Below are positions 22,036-32,867 of a stretch of 64,000 nt of DNA, piece after piece; the first letter of the stretch is position 1, and every line of letters starts with the position of its first letter. The translations under genes were made by a program, and so were the position numbers. Source of the stretch: Caprella mutica. Its lineage: Eukaryota > Arthropoda > Malacostraca > Amphipoda > Caprellidae. The notes under the pieces are model-generated. The model saw only the letters and a list, made by a program, of their open reading frames with translations. It was not told where the DNA came from and made no database searches. The stretch covers positions 498,286-562,285 of the forward strand of contig CANNZV010000261.1 in the NCBI GenBank assembly GCA_947561585.1, read 5' to 3'.

Positions 22036-22227
22036 GAGGGCAAGAAGTCCCCTTGCAGCAGTGCAGCAGATGCAGATGTGCGTGCCTGGGTGGCAGAGCA
22101 GGATGGCCAGAGGATTCTAGTTGACACTCCCTCGGTGTTGGTTGGCTTCAGGGTGCAGGTGTACAGAGCCGAGGGTACAACACAGTGGTACACAGCTGTC
22201 ATCATCAACTACAACGACTCTACCAAG
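22036..22227 (+). CDS. JMJD1C: KDM3/JMJD1C-like protein, exon C
   Basis: The exon has 64 codons, phase 0 on both sides, between gattacag and gtacgt. The best-conserved part is DVRAWVAEQDGQRILVDTP then GFRVQVYRAEGTTQWYTAV and IINYNDSTK. In the remembered JMJD1C the equivalent reads VKVWVKEQ...GYRVRVYRQDSATQWFTGII, so the W, EQ, the R-V-VYR run and TQW are all kept. This region probably forms a small beta-rich domain. It is the strongest evidence for the family call. A minus-strand frame across the exon is a shadow. Confidence 0.88.
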
Positions 22228-22386
22228 GTACGTCATTAGCTCCATGACGTCCAGTTATCCTACTCGTGTCAAATGTGATAGGTGGTCCGTGGATCATCAG
22301 CTATTTTCAGTTTAGGTTGGTAAAAAATGAAGGTCTAGAACCACTGATTCGTAGCATAGGTACACTGACTTTGTTTTTACTCATAG

Positions 22387-22471
22387 GAGCTGACGGTGAC
22401 GGATGACACTGTGCTGGAAGAGCATTGTGAAGACCCATGCCTACTGCAGATAAAACTCATAGGAGAGGGGG
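22387..22471 (+). CDS. JMJD1C: KDM3/JMJD1C-like protein, exon D
   Basis: The exon is 85 bases, 28 codons plus one base, between tcatag and gtgagt. The peptide ELTVTDDTVLEEHCEDPCLL with QIKLIGEG corresponds to the JMJD1C segment containing DQVLEPQNVDPSMVQM. It starts in phase 0 straight after exon C and leaves a g that exon E completes to Val. If intron D-E is retained, translation runs into a MITE and stops at 22618-22620. Confidence 0.8.
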
Positions 22472-22516
22472 GTGAGTGCATTGGACCTGTTGCTATATCT
22501 GCATTTAGTACCGAGG

Positions 22517-22715
22517 CCCAGTCTATACTGGCAGGAGAAACGCCGCGTTTCCACGCCCAGTATACGCCTCTTCAATTAATCACGGTTGAAAATGGAAAGC
22601 AAATTTGCAGTCTATACTAGCGTTTTTACCGCTTTCCATTCGTTTAACCGTGATTAATTGAAGAGACGAAACGTGGGCAGTAAAAACGCGCCGTTTTTAC
22701 TGCTACTATAGAGAA
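22517..22715. mobile_element. palindromic MITE family M3, intronic copy
   Basis: Contains cttcaattaatcacggtt and its inverse aaccgtgattaattgaag, with outer arms around tctatactggcagg and actgctactatagag. Related copies lie at 28771-28971, 28981-29095 and 56006-56205. It occupies most of the 351-base intron D-E. Confidence 0.8.
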
Positions 22716-22822
22716 GTCCTAACAGATAATTACCAATTAACAGCAAAGATGTTAAAAGATCTATCTTATACCATTAGGTACTCCCCCCATGTTCTAATGG
22801 TATTTCCCCCTTCTTTCCCCAG

Positions 22823-22899
22823 TGGTGGAAAGTATTCTACGGGGTGATAGCGCTGGTGTATCGTCACGACGATCCAGAAGTCACGCCGTACTATCCGGG
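22823..22899 (+). CDS. JMJD1C: KDM3/JMJD1C-like protein, exon E
   Basis: The exon is 77 bases, entered in phase 1 after ttctttccccag and left in phase 0 before gtgagt. Joined to exon D it encodes VVESILRGDSAGVSSRRSRS then HAVLSG. This matches the remembered VVHSLLKGENIGITSRRRSR of JMJD1C almost position by position. The Arg/Ser cluster marks the end of the conserved N-terminal module and could act in nuclear localisation. Exons D plus E sum to 54 codons. Confidence 0.82.
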
Positions 22900-22936
22900 G
22901 TGAGTAAAAACAAACCACAACTTTTAACTACTTTAA

Positions 22937-23167
22937 ACCTTTCTTGCCGAATGGGCTAATTATGTCCCACTAGTAACATTCATTAGGATATATTGTCCCA
23001 ATAGTCTGTGATGTAGCTACACGACTGGTAAGGGACATATTGTCCCATCACGAGTTTGACATAAACACTACATATCAATAGATTAAAATAAGGTACAAGT
23101 ACATAAATATTATTATAAAAAAATTATTACTCCTTGTGTACTCAGGAAAAAAGTTTGCGCGAAAGGG
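22937..23167. mobile_element. piggyBac-like MITE
   Basis: Flanked by TTAA on both sides (22933-22936 and 23168-23171). The ends read acctttcttgcc and gcgcgaaaggg, imperfect inverses with the CCTTT start typical of piggyBac ends. The interior has gggacatattgtccc palindromes. Confidence 0.65.
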
Positions 23168-23289
23168 TTAACTACGACACCCCAGTGATTTTAAACCACA
23201 TTGTGTGTATAGTATTCAAACCTAATGCTGATGTGGAGTGTATAAGTACCGCCCCATTTGCTCATTCTTGAGAATGCGCTGCGAATTCT

Positions 23290-23409
23290 CGTAAGCAAAT
23301 ATATCATAATTGTATCTTTTCAATCTATTTCAATGCAGTAGCTACTATGCTCAGGGGGTGCCTGAGAAAAGCAAGGGGTGTGCGAGAAGAATACTTCAAG
23401 AACCACTTA
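23290..23409. mobile_element. hAT-like element family H1, truncated
   Basis: Shares tgctcagggggtgcctgaga, gcgagaagaatacttcaaga and accac with 43288-43627 and inverted with 8156-8353. The other end is missing or diverged. Confidence 0.6.
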
Positions 23410-23529
23410 ACTAGCGGATACAACTAACTACATCTATGTTGAGGTTCAAAATAATCTTCATTAAGCCTATATATTAATATATGACGATTACTTGAAACGT
23501 TAGCTATGTAGTTTGTTGTACCCGCTAGT
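23410..23529. mobile_element. MITE family M2, about 120 bp
   Basis: Inverted ends of 24 bases: actagcggatacaactaact and its mirror agtttgttgtacccgctagt. It abuts the H1 fragment. Confidence 0.7.
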
Positions 23530-24499
23530 CATGATAAATTAAATGAAGTCAGTAACGCACGCTCGTCATCAGGGGGTTAAATGAGCTTAAAAACGCGCAG
23601 CGTATTCTTGAGATTGTGCAAATTGTGCGGAAGATATATACGGTAATAGATCTTTTACCCCTTGTATAGCTGAGCAAGTAAGTACAAGTTACAGGGGGGT
23701 AACTGTAGTGACTGAAATATAATTTACAGTGAGTGTAATGTTAAGATCTTCCTGTTTATTAATAGCCTATTTAAAGTTTCATCTGGTGTTTAATTCACAC
23801 CTGGTAATTGGAGCTTTACCCTATATTACATTGTTATTATTATTTTTCATATAATTACCGTTATTATTCTCTATGGCATATTGTATTGAAATATTATCAG
23901 GTATTTTATTCACATCTGGTAATTATTTTTTTTTAATTTTCAAGGATGTGATTATTATCTTTGATATATAGATTTATTTAGTGAGGTAATTAGGTTCCTT
24001 TTTTAGTGATCAGTATTCCTTTTTTATACTGTTCCTTCCTCATAGTGTTCCCTCTTTATAGTGTTCCTTCCTTATAGTGTTCCTTCCTTACAGTGTTCCG
24101 TGTTCCTCATTTTCTCTCAGTGTATCTCATTCCCATCCCTATCGTTCGATAAGTAAGTCTCATCTGCAAGATGATAAGCGCTATCTCTCTTATCAGTAGT
24201 ACAGATAGACACATCAGATGCACCGTATCACATGTACTGATGCTGACAGTACAGCTGTGTACTCTAATCTAATCTGTACTGTGTACTTCATTACTATGGT
24301 TTTACTTTATTTATTTGGATGTTGGTAACCATAACTAACATTTTAGAGGTTAACGTAGGTAGGTATTAATCGCAGTGTTTAAATATCAACATTTCTCTTA
24401 CAGTTTAAATTTCTATAATAAACAAAAATAGGTAGGTAGTAAATAAATATAAAATGATATCAAATTCACTTCACTAAGCCCTTTATTTTTTCTCTTCAG
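23530..24499 (+). other. rest of intron E-F
   Basis: AT-rich sequence with a duplicated ttaattcacacctggtaatt/tattcacatctggtaatt pair near 23790 and 23905 and a few agtgttccttccttat units near 24040-24100. It ends in the acceptor tttttctcttcag. No further exon was found. Confidence 0.6.
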
Positions 24500-26165
24500 G
24501 TGCGGCCCATCAAACGTGACACCCAAGCGAACCAAACACCAAAAAACAATCGCAACAAAAACTCTTCAGTGCGACACACAGGGACCGAACAAAATAGCAT
24601 AGGCATTAAGATATCGAACAATAAAATCACCAGCAACCTCATAATACCAGTAACCAGGGTAAACACCGTGAGCAACACCATCAACAGGGTCATTAGCAGT
24701 GGTCTGCACTTCAGAAAGTCAAATAACAACGACGAAGATATCAAAAAAACCAACAACAATATTCTTGAAAATTCAGCTCCTGCCACACCCCCCGCTGAAC
24801 TATCAGATCCCCCTGTACCAGCTTCCCCCATCTATTTGGGTGATAAAGACTCGGTGGTGACCCTAGCTGATAATCCCCTACCGACACCCCCGGCGGAGAC
24901 CTCTTCCTCCACCCCCATAGTGATAGGATCAGACATCGCTACTACCGAGTGCTACGTGTCGCTCTCTTCGTGCGATTCTGGGACCAATTCACCCTTAGCA
25001 GATAATTCTAAGTCTCCGTCTTATCCCGGTCCTTTTCAAGTTAAATCTGTAGATTCTTCAAAGTTTGTAGATTCTTCAACTGTAGATTCTTCAAAGTTCG
25101 TAGATTCTCCAACTGTGGATTCTTCAAAGTTCGTAGATTCTCCAACTGTGGATTCTTCTAAGTTTGTAGATTCTCCAACTGTAGATTCTTCAAAGTTTAT
25201 AGATTCTCCAACTGTAGATTCTTCAAAGTTCGTAGATTCTCCAACTGTAGATTCTTCAAAGTTCGTAGATTCTCCAACTGTAAATTCTTCAAAATTCGTA
25301 GATTCTCCAACATCTGCTACAAAGGACGAGGACAGTTGCGACGAAGTGCAATGTCTAGATGACCCTAAAATTTTTAAATCTAATTTCACTTTTCCGAGAC
25401 TCAGAGTGAAATCTACCGAGTCTTTGACTGAACAACCCAAGTTTAGCTCAATTAGTACATCGGCCATTGACGAACCTGCAAAATGGAGTGATAGTTTAGC
25501 TGATAGTGACGTACCTAGTGACCAAACTTCTAGTAAAGAAAATAGTGATCAGAAGACTAGGACTGAAGACATTGTTGATTGTGAAGGTGGTCATAAAGAA
25601 AATACCGAAGTTACTGCTCATTGTAAAGATAATATTGATACAATAGAAATTGGTAATCGTGAAGGTGCTGCAGATCGTAAAGAAATTGTTGATTATAAAA
25701 GTGATCGTAAAGAAATTGTTGATTATAACAGTGATCGTAAAGAAATTGTTGATTATAAAAGTGATCGTAAAGAAATTGTTGATTATAAAAGTGATCGTAA
25801 AGAAATTGTTGATTATAAAAGTGATCGTAAAGAAATTGTTGATTATAACAGTGATCGTAAAGAAATTGTTGATTGTAAAAAAGAAATTCGAGATTGTAAA
25901 AGTGATCTTAAAGAAATTGTTGATCACGAAAATAATCGTAAATTAAATGCTGATCGTAAAGAATTTCTTGATTGTAAAAGTGACTTTAAAGAATTTGCTG
26001 ATTGTAAAAATGATCGTAAAGAATTTCTTGATTATAACAGTGATCGTAAATTAATTGCTGATCGTAAAGAATTTCCCGTTAAGGATACTACTACTACTAC
26101 TGCTGATGCTGACTGGTCAACCTACCCAAAAAATTTCACCGTGAATTCCTCTGTAACTTCTTCTG
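24500..26165 (+). CDS. JMJD1C: KDM3/JMJD1C-like protein, exon F (large disordered region)
   Basis: The exon has 555 codons plus one base. It is entered in phase 0 after tttttctcttcag and left before the strong donor gtaagt at 26166. It starts VRPIKRDTQANQTPKNNRNK. The rest is low-complexity and probably disordered, rich in Asn, Ser, Pro, Asp and Lys. Two in-frame repeats stand out: an 11-residue one (DSSKFVDSPTV, about 8 copies, near residues 183-270 of the exon) and a 10-residue one (DRKEIVDYKS, about 7 good copies and several decayed, near residues 390-525). The middle of JMJD1C-type proteins is long, disordered and poorly conserved, which fits the position. SP motifs in the first repeat could be phosphorylated by proline-directed kinases. 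Membership rests on frame continuity and splice sites, not on sequence similarity. Confidence 0.82.
25046..25312 (+). repeat. 33-bp coding minisatellite, about 8 copies
   Basis: In-frame units with core gattcttcaaagttcgtaga and ttctccaactgta. Variants are mostly silent or conservative (ttc/ttt, gtg/gta, one F-I substitution, one T-N). The period is a multiple of three. Confidence 0.95.
25666..25868 (+). repeat. 30-bp coding minisatellite, about 7 copies plus decayed tail to 26070
   Basis: Core gatcgtaaagaaattgttga followed by ttataaaagt, alternating K and N at one position. Beyond 25868 the units lose regularity (KKEIRDCKSDLKEIVDHEN) but keep the DRKE and DCK themes and the frame. Confidence 0.95.
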
Positions 26166-26548
26166 GTAAGTACCTACCTACCTATTTAATTTAAGACTAT
26201 TTTATCACTTGCACACTACTTGTTCATTACTAAATTAATTGTGTCTATAAAAAGTTAGAATGTTTTAACTAATCTATGCAGATTCCGAATTTCTGATGGT
26301 GTTATTCAAACTAAAGCCTAAGATGACTCACAAAAACTCGACTAGTTTGAGTTATTCATGATACAAGCTATCCCATATTCTTTGGTACTCGGTACAAAAA
26401 CTAGTTTAATCTTTGAACTAGTGACTAGCAGTTAGTTCCAGTAATGGGTAGGTAGGTATAATATAGCAACGGTACTTAATGTAGGTAGGTAGGATTACCA
26501 TGACTATTTTACTTAATGTAGGTAGGTAATGTTCTTACCGTATTCTAG

Positions 26549-26731
26549 GTTCACTCATTTTATCTAACAGAAATAGCAATGTAATTACTAATAATTTCAT
26601 TCATAGAAATAACTCTATTCTAACTGCTGCTTGCAAACACACTGAATCTATGTCCTTATTTAGCTCTTTTTGTTCTCCTTCATTTGATGATGTAAAAAGT
26701 CACTTGAGCACCATAGTGTGGGCGTGCAGTG
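26549..26731 (+). CDS. candidate extra exon of the KDM3/JMJD1C-like gene
   Basis: I see an acceptor-like ttcttaccgtattctag, then 183 open bases, then the donor-like gcagtg/gtgagt. Entered with the single g left by exon F, it reads GSLILSNRNSNVITNNFIHR and ends STIVWACSG, with no stop over 61 codons of AT-rich DNA. It leaves one base, just as exon F does, so it can be spliced in or skipped without changing the frame into exon G. I recognise no similarity to any family. It may be a cassette exon or a chance frame. Confidence 0.35.
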
Positions 26732-26768
26732 GTGAGTTTCTTGCCATCATTTGCATAAGACTGATTCG

Positions 26769-27010
26769 AGAACTCTACTGGTGAATCGTAGTGACTCTAA
26801 AGTAGAGCTGTACTCTACTGGTGAATCGTAGTGACTCTAAAGTAGAGCTGTACTCTACTGGTGAATCGTAGTGACTCTAAAGTAGAGCTGTACTCTACTG
26901 GTGAATCGAAGTGACTCTAAAGTAGAGCTGTACTCTACTGGTGAATCGAAGTGACTCTAAAGTAGAGCTGTACTCTACTGGTGAATCGTAGTGACTCTAA
27001 AGTAGAGTTG
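26769..27010 (+). repeat. 40-bp minisatellite, about 6 copies
   Basis: Core gtgaatcgtagtgactctaa then agtagagctgtactctactg. It is the first array of the 28-kb intron. Confidence 0.94.
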
Positions 27011-28169
27011 GTTACTATTCAATGGTTCAGTACCCCATTAGCCCCACTTATGCTGTTTATTTCTGATTTAACTTTTGTATATAGTTAATTTCTAATTTAA
27101 TATATGTATATACGTTTCGTGTCGCCTCCTGAACTCCTCTGCTAGGTTATTAAATAATCATGGAGTGTACAGTACCATAAACTAGCAGATACAACAAACT
27201 ACATTATGTTTTAATATAAAAAATCAAAATATGTTGGAGACCAATGGGATGTCGGACCCTTGTTTCACCCTCTGGGCAGACACCTATTATTAATAGAAAA
27301 TCATGACCACATCTAGGGACCAAACCAGTCTGTTAAAATGGTAGCTATAAAATCTATATCTTGTAACAGGTTAATACACTGCAACCTGATAGCCCACTCC
27401 TCCACTTAAAAACACTCCTAGTGTCATGCAACCAAAGGCAATAGATTGTGTAACTTTCTTGCTAGGTTTAGTTTGTTGCTACCTTTGTATTTCTTTGATA
27501 ATTGGTATATATTATAGCTACCTAGTTAAGTCTATCATATATTATTTATCTCTGTAGAGGGTATTCTTACAGAGGTTAACCCACTGTATATGTATGTATC
27601 AAAGAAATCTGCTGAATATTATATCATGATATTGTAAATGTGTTAAAAAATTAGTTTTTAAATTATTAGAAAATATATTTATAAATTGTATTTATTTAAT
27701 AAGTTTCTAGTCGATTTATCGGTACATGAATTAGGTTCGAGGTCCCATTAGATCCCCCTGGTTCATACATCGGGTTCAAGATCTCCTGACCGGGGAACGG
27801 ACATAAGCCATCCCGGATACGACCCCCCCCCCTTTTATTTAACTAGGCAACTAACTATACCAGGCGATAAATAACTAAACTTGTTAGTAACTTACTAATC
27901 TAGTTAGGTGTTAGTTACTAACCACCTAACAAGGTTAGTTAATACCACGGGTGAGAACACTCTGGTTCATACCACGGGTCCAAGATCTCATTTCCAGCCT
28001 CTGGTCCATACCATGGGTTCAACATCTCATGACCACCCCCGTGACTGGCAAAATTTCTCATCGTATTTATTGTCATGACTCAGCTATAGTACCTCTATAG
28101 ACATTGTAGCCTTAGGTAGATCCTCTTTATCGCAGTATTTCCCATGATTGCCTTTCTTGTTTCCATTCG
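27011..28169 (+). other. intronic sequence with decayed repeats
   Basis: Contains a one-sided M2-type end near 27150-27205 (aaactagcagatacaacaaa). A phrase like ctggttcatacatcgggttc with aagatctcctgacc occurs three times between 27765 and 28045. A C run lies at 27826. No exon is supported. Confidence 0.55.
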
Positions 28170-28650
28170 ATGTACACGTTTTATCTAGAAACTAGGTATT
28201 TTTTCTATAATCTAGGTATTTATTTCTAGAATCTAGGTTTCTTTTTAGAATGCATGTCCTTTTTTCTAGAATCTAGGTCTTTTTTTTCTAAAATCTAGGG
28301 TTTTTTTTAGAATCTATGTATTCTTTTCTAGAATCTAGGAAATTTTTTCTACAATCTAGGTATTTTTTTCTAGAATCTAGGTATTTATTTTTAGAATGTT
28401 CTTTTTTCTAGAATTTATGAACTTTTTTTCTGGAATCTAGGTCTTTCAGAATCCAGGTATTTCCAGAATATAGGTCTTTTTTTTCTAGAATGTAGGTCTT
28501 TTTTTGTAGAATCTAGGTCTTCTTTTCTAGAATCTAGGTTTTATTTTCTAGAATCTAGGTTTTTCAGAATTTATGTATTTTTTCTAGAATCCAAATCTTT
28601 TCTAAAATCTAGATGTTTTCTCCAGAATGTAGGTAATTCTTTTGATTCCT
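28170..28650 (+). repeat. degenerate minisatellite, period about 20-30 bp
   Basis: Some 20 imperfect units around tttctagaatctaggtattt with strongly variable T runs. It is far more diverged than most arrays here, so probably older. Confidence 0.85.
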
Positions 28651-28770
28651 AGATGTTTTTCCTCCACTCCCTTGTAGACATCTCCCAATCTCACCCCAGA
28701 TTCTGACTCACTAGGAATGTGAACTGAGACAACCTCCCAGTGACCCAAAGAAATGGACACAACTAAGGCA

Positions 28771-28971
28771 CATTCTATACTAGCAGATAGAACGCTGCGT
28801 TTTCAATGCCCTGTTTATGTCTCTTCATTTAATCACGGTTAAATGAATAGAAGGCGGTAGAAACGCTAGTATAGACGGTAAATTTACTTTCCATTCATTT
28901 AACACGTGATAAATTGAAGAGGCGTAATCTGGGCGGTTAAAACACGGCGTTTTATCTGCTGGTATACAATG
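28771..28971. mobile_element. palindromic MITE family M3
   Basis: Ends cattctatactagcagat and atctgctggtatacaatg are inverses. The interior has atcacggttaaatgaata and its mirror. Confidence 0.82.
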
Positions 28972-28980
28972 GTTCTAATG

Positions 28981-29095
28981 CTCATTCTATATTAGCGACT
29001 AAATCGCCACGATTTTACCGCCTAGTACAGATTGAATATTAAGAGACGTAACGTGGGCGGTGAAAACGCTGACTTAATTCGCTAGTATAGAGTGG
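28981..29095. mobile_element. palindromic MITE, short relative of family M3
   Basis: Ends cattctatattagcg and cgctagtatagagtg. It lies 10 bases from the previous element. Confidence 0.7.
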
Positions 29096-29665
29096 GCCTG
29101 ATCTGCACTGAAACATAATTATCAGATTTTAACCAATTACGTAAAAAAGCATAAAGAATTCATAGAAAACAGCGTCAACTCTTGTACCTAATTTGACCAT
29201 AAATTCTATGCTGTCCTGTTTTGGATGACTGCAAAGAGCAAACTTTTTAAGATCAATGATGTCATTTGGAGCGCCTTCGCCATCGCAATTTTTATGACTT
29301 TGTTTGCGCCAATTTTGGACAGAATGACTGCAACTATTTACATCCATTTGCTGTATAGTATAGATCTAATATCCATTATTCTGTTGTTGGTGCTAACGAT
29401 TGCTATATACTATATAGTATAGATTGCTATATTTCTAGTACCGATTCTCCTTCCAATTTCCATTATTTATCCCTCCTCACCCCCCCCCCCCCCCTATAAA
29501 TAATGTGACCATCACTCCAGAGGTTGTACCGTACATTCCTTCACCCTGTTATAGGGTTGTGGTGATTTCCTGAGATGCTCCATAACCCGTTTGTAGGGTT
29601 AGTTATTTTCAGAGGTGTACCCTGCATTGCTTAACCCTGTTTCTTACCACCTTGTCTTACCCCTA
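29096..29665. other. spacer with an unsupported open frame
   Basis: A 72-codon minus-strand frame (29129-29347) has no recognisable relatives and no splice context. A 14-base C run starts near 29480. Nothing else is clear. Confidence 0.5.
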
Positions 29666-30965
29666 TAGCTTTTCTACATCCATGAGCATTGTCACTGACT
29701 GGTGGTAGGTGACTTTGTTCATGGAGTAGCTTTTCTACATCCATGAGCATTGACACTGACTGGTGGTAGGTGACTGTGTTCATGGAGTAGCTTTTCTGCA
29801 GCCATGAGCATTGTCAATGACTGGTGGTAGGTGACTTTGTTCATGGAGTAGCTTTTCTACATCCATGAGCATTGTCACTGACTGGTGGTAGGTGACTTTG
29901 TTCATGGAGTAGCTTTTCTACATCCATGAGCATTGACACTGACTGGTGGTAGGTGACTTTGTTCATGGAGTAGCTTTTCTACATCCATGAGCATTGTCAC
30001 TGACTGGTGGTAGGTGACTTTGTTCATGGAGTAGCTTTTCTACATCCATGAGCATTGACACTAACTGGTGGTAGGTGACTTTGTTCATGGAGTAGCTTTT
30101 CTACATCCATGAGCATTGTCACTGACTGGTGGTAGGTGACTTTGTTCATGGAGTAGCTTTTCTACATCCATGAGCATTGTCAGACTGGTGGTAGGTGACT
30201 TTGTTCATGGAGTAGCTTTTCTGCAGCCATGAGCATTGTCACTGACTGGTGGTAGGTGACTTTGTTCATGGAGTAGCTTTTCTACATCCATGAGCATTGA
30301 CACTGACTGGTGGTAGGTGACTGTGTTCATGGAGTAGCTTTTCTGCAGCCATGAGCATTGTCACTGACTGGTGGTAGGTGACTTTGTTCATGGAGTAGCT
30401 TTTCTACATCCATGAGCATTGACACTGACTGGTGGTAGGTGACTGTGTTCATGGAGTAGCTTTTCTGCAGCCATGAGCATTGTCACTGACTGGTGGTAGG
30501 TGACTTTGTTCATGGAGTAGCTTTTCTACATCCATGAGCATTGTCACTGACTGGTGGTAGGTGACTTTGTTCATGGAGTAGCTTTTCTACATCCATGAGC
30601 ATTGACACTAACTGGTGGTAGGTGACTTTGTTCATGGAGTAGCTTTTCTACATCCATGAGCATTGTCACTGACTGGTGGTAGGTGACTTTGTTCATGGAG
30701 TAGCTTTTCTACATCCATGAGCATTGTCAGACTGGTGGTAGGTGACTTTGTTCATGGAGTAGCTTTTCTACATCCATGAGCATTGACACTAACTGGTGGT
30801 AGGTGACTTTGTTCATGGAGTAGCTTTTCTACATCCATGAGCATTGTCACTGACTGGTGGTAGGTGACTTTGTTCATGGAGTAGCTTTTCTACATCCATG
30901 AGCATTGACACTGACTGGTGGTTGGTGACTTTGTTCATGGAGTAGCTTTTCTTCAGCCATGAGCA
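29666..30965. repeat. 61-bp minisatellite made from element E2, about 21 copies
   Basis: Units contain tagcttttctacatccatga and ggtaggtgactttgttcatg. The same 61 bases occur once in the E2 copies at 19240-19305 and 46440-46510. Four variant sites (tcactg/acactg, gactg/aactg, tctaca/tctgca, tttgtt/tgtgtt) recur in ordered blocks, so groups of units were copied together. Confidence 0.94.
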
Positions 30966-31052
30966 GGCTACTTCCTTACTCAGTACACTACCTTCACTAT
31001 ACAGGATATCATTATAGTGGAGTTCTACTGCTTCATCTAACATTTTCAGAGT

Positions 31053-31325
31053 TAGCGTCCACACGCTGTCAAACTGTTTGACAAACATTTGTTGTGGTAT
31101 CTAGTTACAGCAATTATAGGAGCTGTATTTAAATTAATCAATTAATTATGCCAAAAAAGTTATATATAATCACCTGTGATTATAATTATAGATTATCTTC
31201 ATTTTCGTTTCTACTGTTTGGCAAACAGTTTCCCAACATGTTGGCTCTTATTTTAGTGTTTGGCAGACTAGAATGGAGCGGTTCTAACCTGTTTGACCAA
31301 GTGTTTGACGGTGTGTACGGGCACA
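31053..31325. mobile_element. DNA transposon remnant with inverted ends (family T1)
   Basis: The left end gcgtccacacgctgtcaaac with tgtttgacaaaca is inverse-related to the right end cctgtttgaccaagtgtttg then acggtgtgtacgggc. The same kind of end is tandemly amplified at 57614-57800. Small frames here are not convincing genes. Confidence 0.55.
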
Positions 31326-31513
31326 TAAGAACATGTTTCGAGTCTTTGACACGTGTGATGAAAAAGTTATTTAAAAGAGATTTTTTTGTCAAAATAATGT
31401 AGTTTTTAGATTGATAATTAACATAAATCTTTTTTGTTCATTGAAGTTAATTAATTATTTTAACTTTGTAAATGTGTTAATTTATTTCAAATAGTCTATT
31501 TTATTCTAGTATA

Positions 31514-31658
31514 GGGTAAATTACGACTTATCGAACAGTTCCACATTTTCGATCATAAAAAAGTATATGATCGAACTGGTTATTTCACTTATTATTCTTA
31601 TATACTTTTCGTAGATGATCGAAAACGTGACACAGTCCGATAACTCGGAAATTACCCC
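31514..31658. mobile_element. Tc1/mariner-like MITE family M1, variant
   Basis: Starts gggtaaattacgacttatcg after TA, then cacattttcgatcat. Ends in the mirror with gatgatcgaaaacgtg and ccgataactcgg. Confidence 0.78.
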
Positions 31659-31984
31659 ATTTTCTCATATTTTGATAGGTGAGTAACCTTGTAGTGACCT
31701 TGAAACGTTTCAAGGTCACTCCTTTATTCACGATAAAAAGGACTATAAATAACATGCATTAAATTTACCTACAATTCACCTTTAAAAGTATATATTCATT
31801 TCTATTAAAATTTAAAAGGCTATACTTATATATTTTTAATTACTATATTATTTATATAGTAATCAATTTAAAGTGACCATATACAGTGAGTCCATCTAAA
31901 ATGTATCCACTGCCATTATTCTACATGTTCATCATACTATGGTACTATGTACAGTATATTGGTACATAGATTGAAATATACATA
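31659..31984. other. AT-rich spacer
   Basis: A small palindrome gtgaccttgaaacgtttcaa then ggtcac near 31692-31717. No other feature was seen. Confidence 0.5.
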
Positions 31985-32145
31985 GGGTAAGTCACGAATT
32001 ATCGGTCAGTACTACATCTTCGGTCATATAAGAAAATAACGATATAAAAAGTATTAGATACCACTGTGTAATAATAACAATTTTTATATTGTTTTTTCTT
32101 ATATGTCCGAAGATGTAGTACTGACCGATAATTCGTAACTTACCC
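31985..32145. mobile_element. Tc1/mariner-like MITE family M1, intact ends
   Basis: TA at 31983-31984 and 32146-32147 flanks near-perfect inverted arms (gggtaagtcacgaattatcg, mirrored by cgataattcgtaacttaccc), each with a nearly exact 50-60 base arm. 39872-40034 is a sister copy. Confidence 0.88.
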
Positions 32146-32147
32146 TA

Positions 32148-32867
32148 TACCGCATGTTTGCGCAATGCTATTTCCGTCTGGAGGGTACATCTTAGGCTAC
32201 ATATTATGTGCCATAGTAAATTATGTAGGTAGGATAGATAAATATAATATTTCTGTGGTAAATATCGGATATAACTTTCTATAAAATAATTTAACTGAAA
32301 ATAACCCCTGAAATATTTTCTATGCCAGGAGAAATAAAAGCGAGACATGTCCCACACTTATTCGATTGTCATAATTCTGAGACGTAATAAGAGCGGGGTA
32401 TGCCTTATATGTATACAGCATAATGTACATATATTAAATAAGTTCTATCGATTGGAATGATAATGTAAATTTTTCTATTACAATATAAGAACATACTGAA
32501 TAATTCCAAACAAACTAACTGTATTACCTACTTCTTTACTGAGGAGCAATTGTTTTATTTTGGCAGTGTTGTGTCACACTGTATTTGCTCTACAACATTC
32601 CTCTGCTTTTTGTTCTTTCGCCCAAGGCATTAGTCTTACGAAGAACTGGCGACTAAATATAACTACAGCTTGAATAATAAAACGAATATCTGACCATAGA
32701 TCTGAGGGACTGGTTTGAATTGCGATATAAACTGTGTACCGGCTATCTAGATACGAGAGTGCAACTACCTGGTTGGTACACCGGTGACTCAGACTCCAAT
32801 TCTAGTCTCCATAAGCGCCACGTCTCCAATGCTAGTGTGAACAGTAGAGTCATTCCCTGGTTAGTAC
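32148..32867. other. unique intronic spacer
   Basis: AT-rich; a 70-codon minus-strand frame is unsupported. Near 32760-32870 a phrase ctggttggtacaccgg recurs as ctggttagtacaccggg. Confidence 0.5.

Noticed and set aside
22396..22620. 74-codon frame as a separate gene
   Set aside because: It is exon D read through its donor into an M3 MITE.
29129..29347. 72-codon minus-strand frame
   Set aside because: No similarity, no splice or promoter context, and short enough to be chance.
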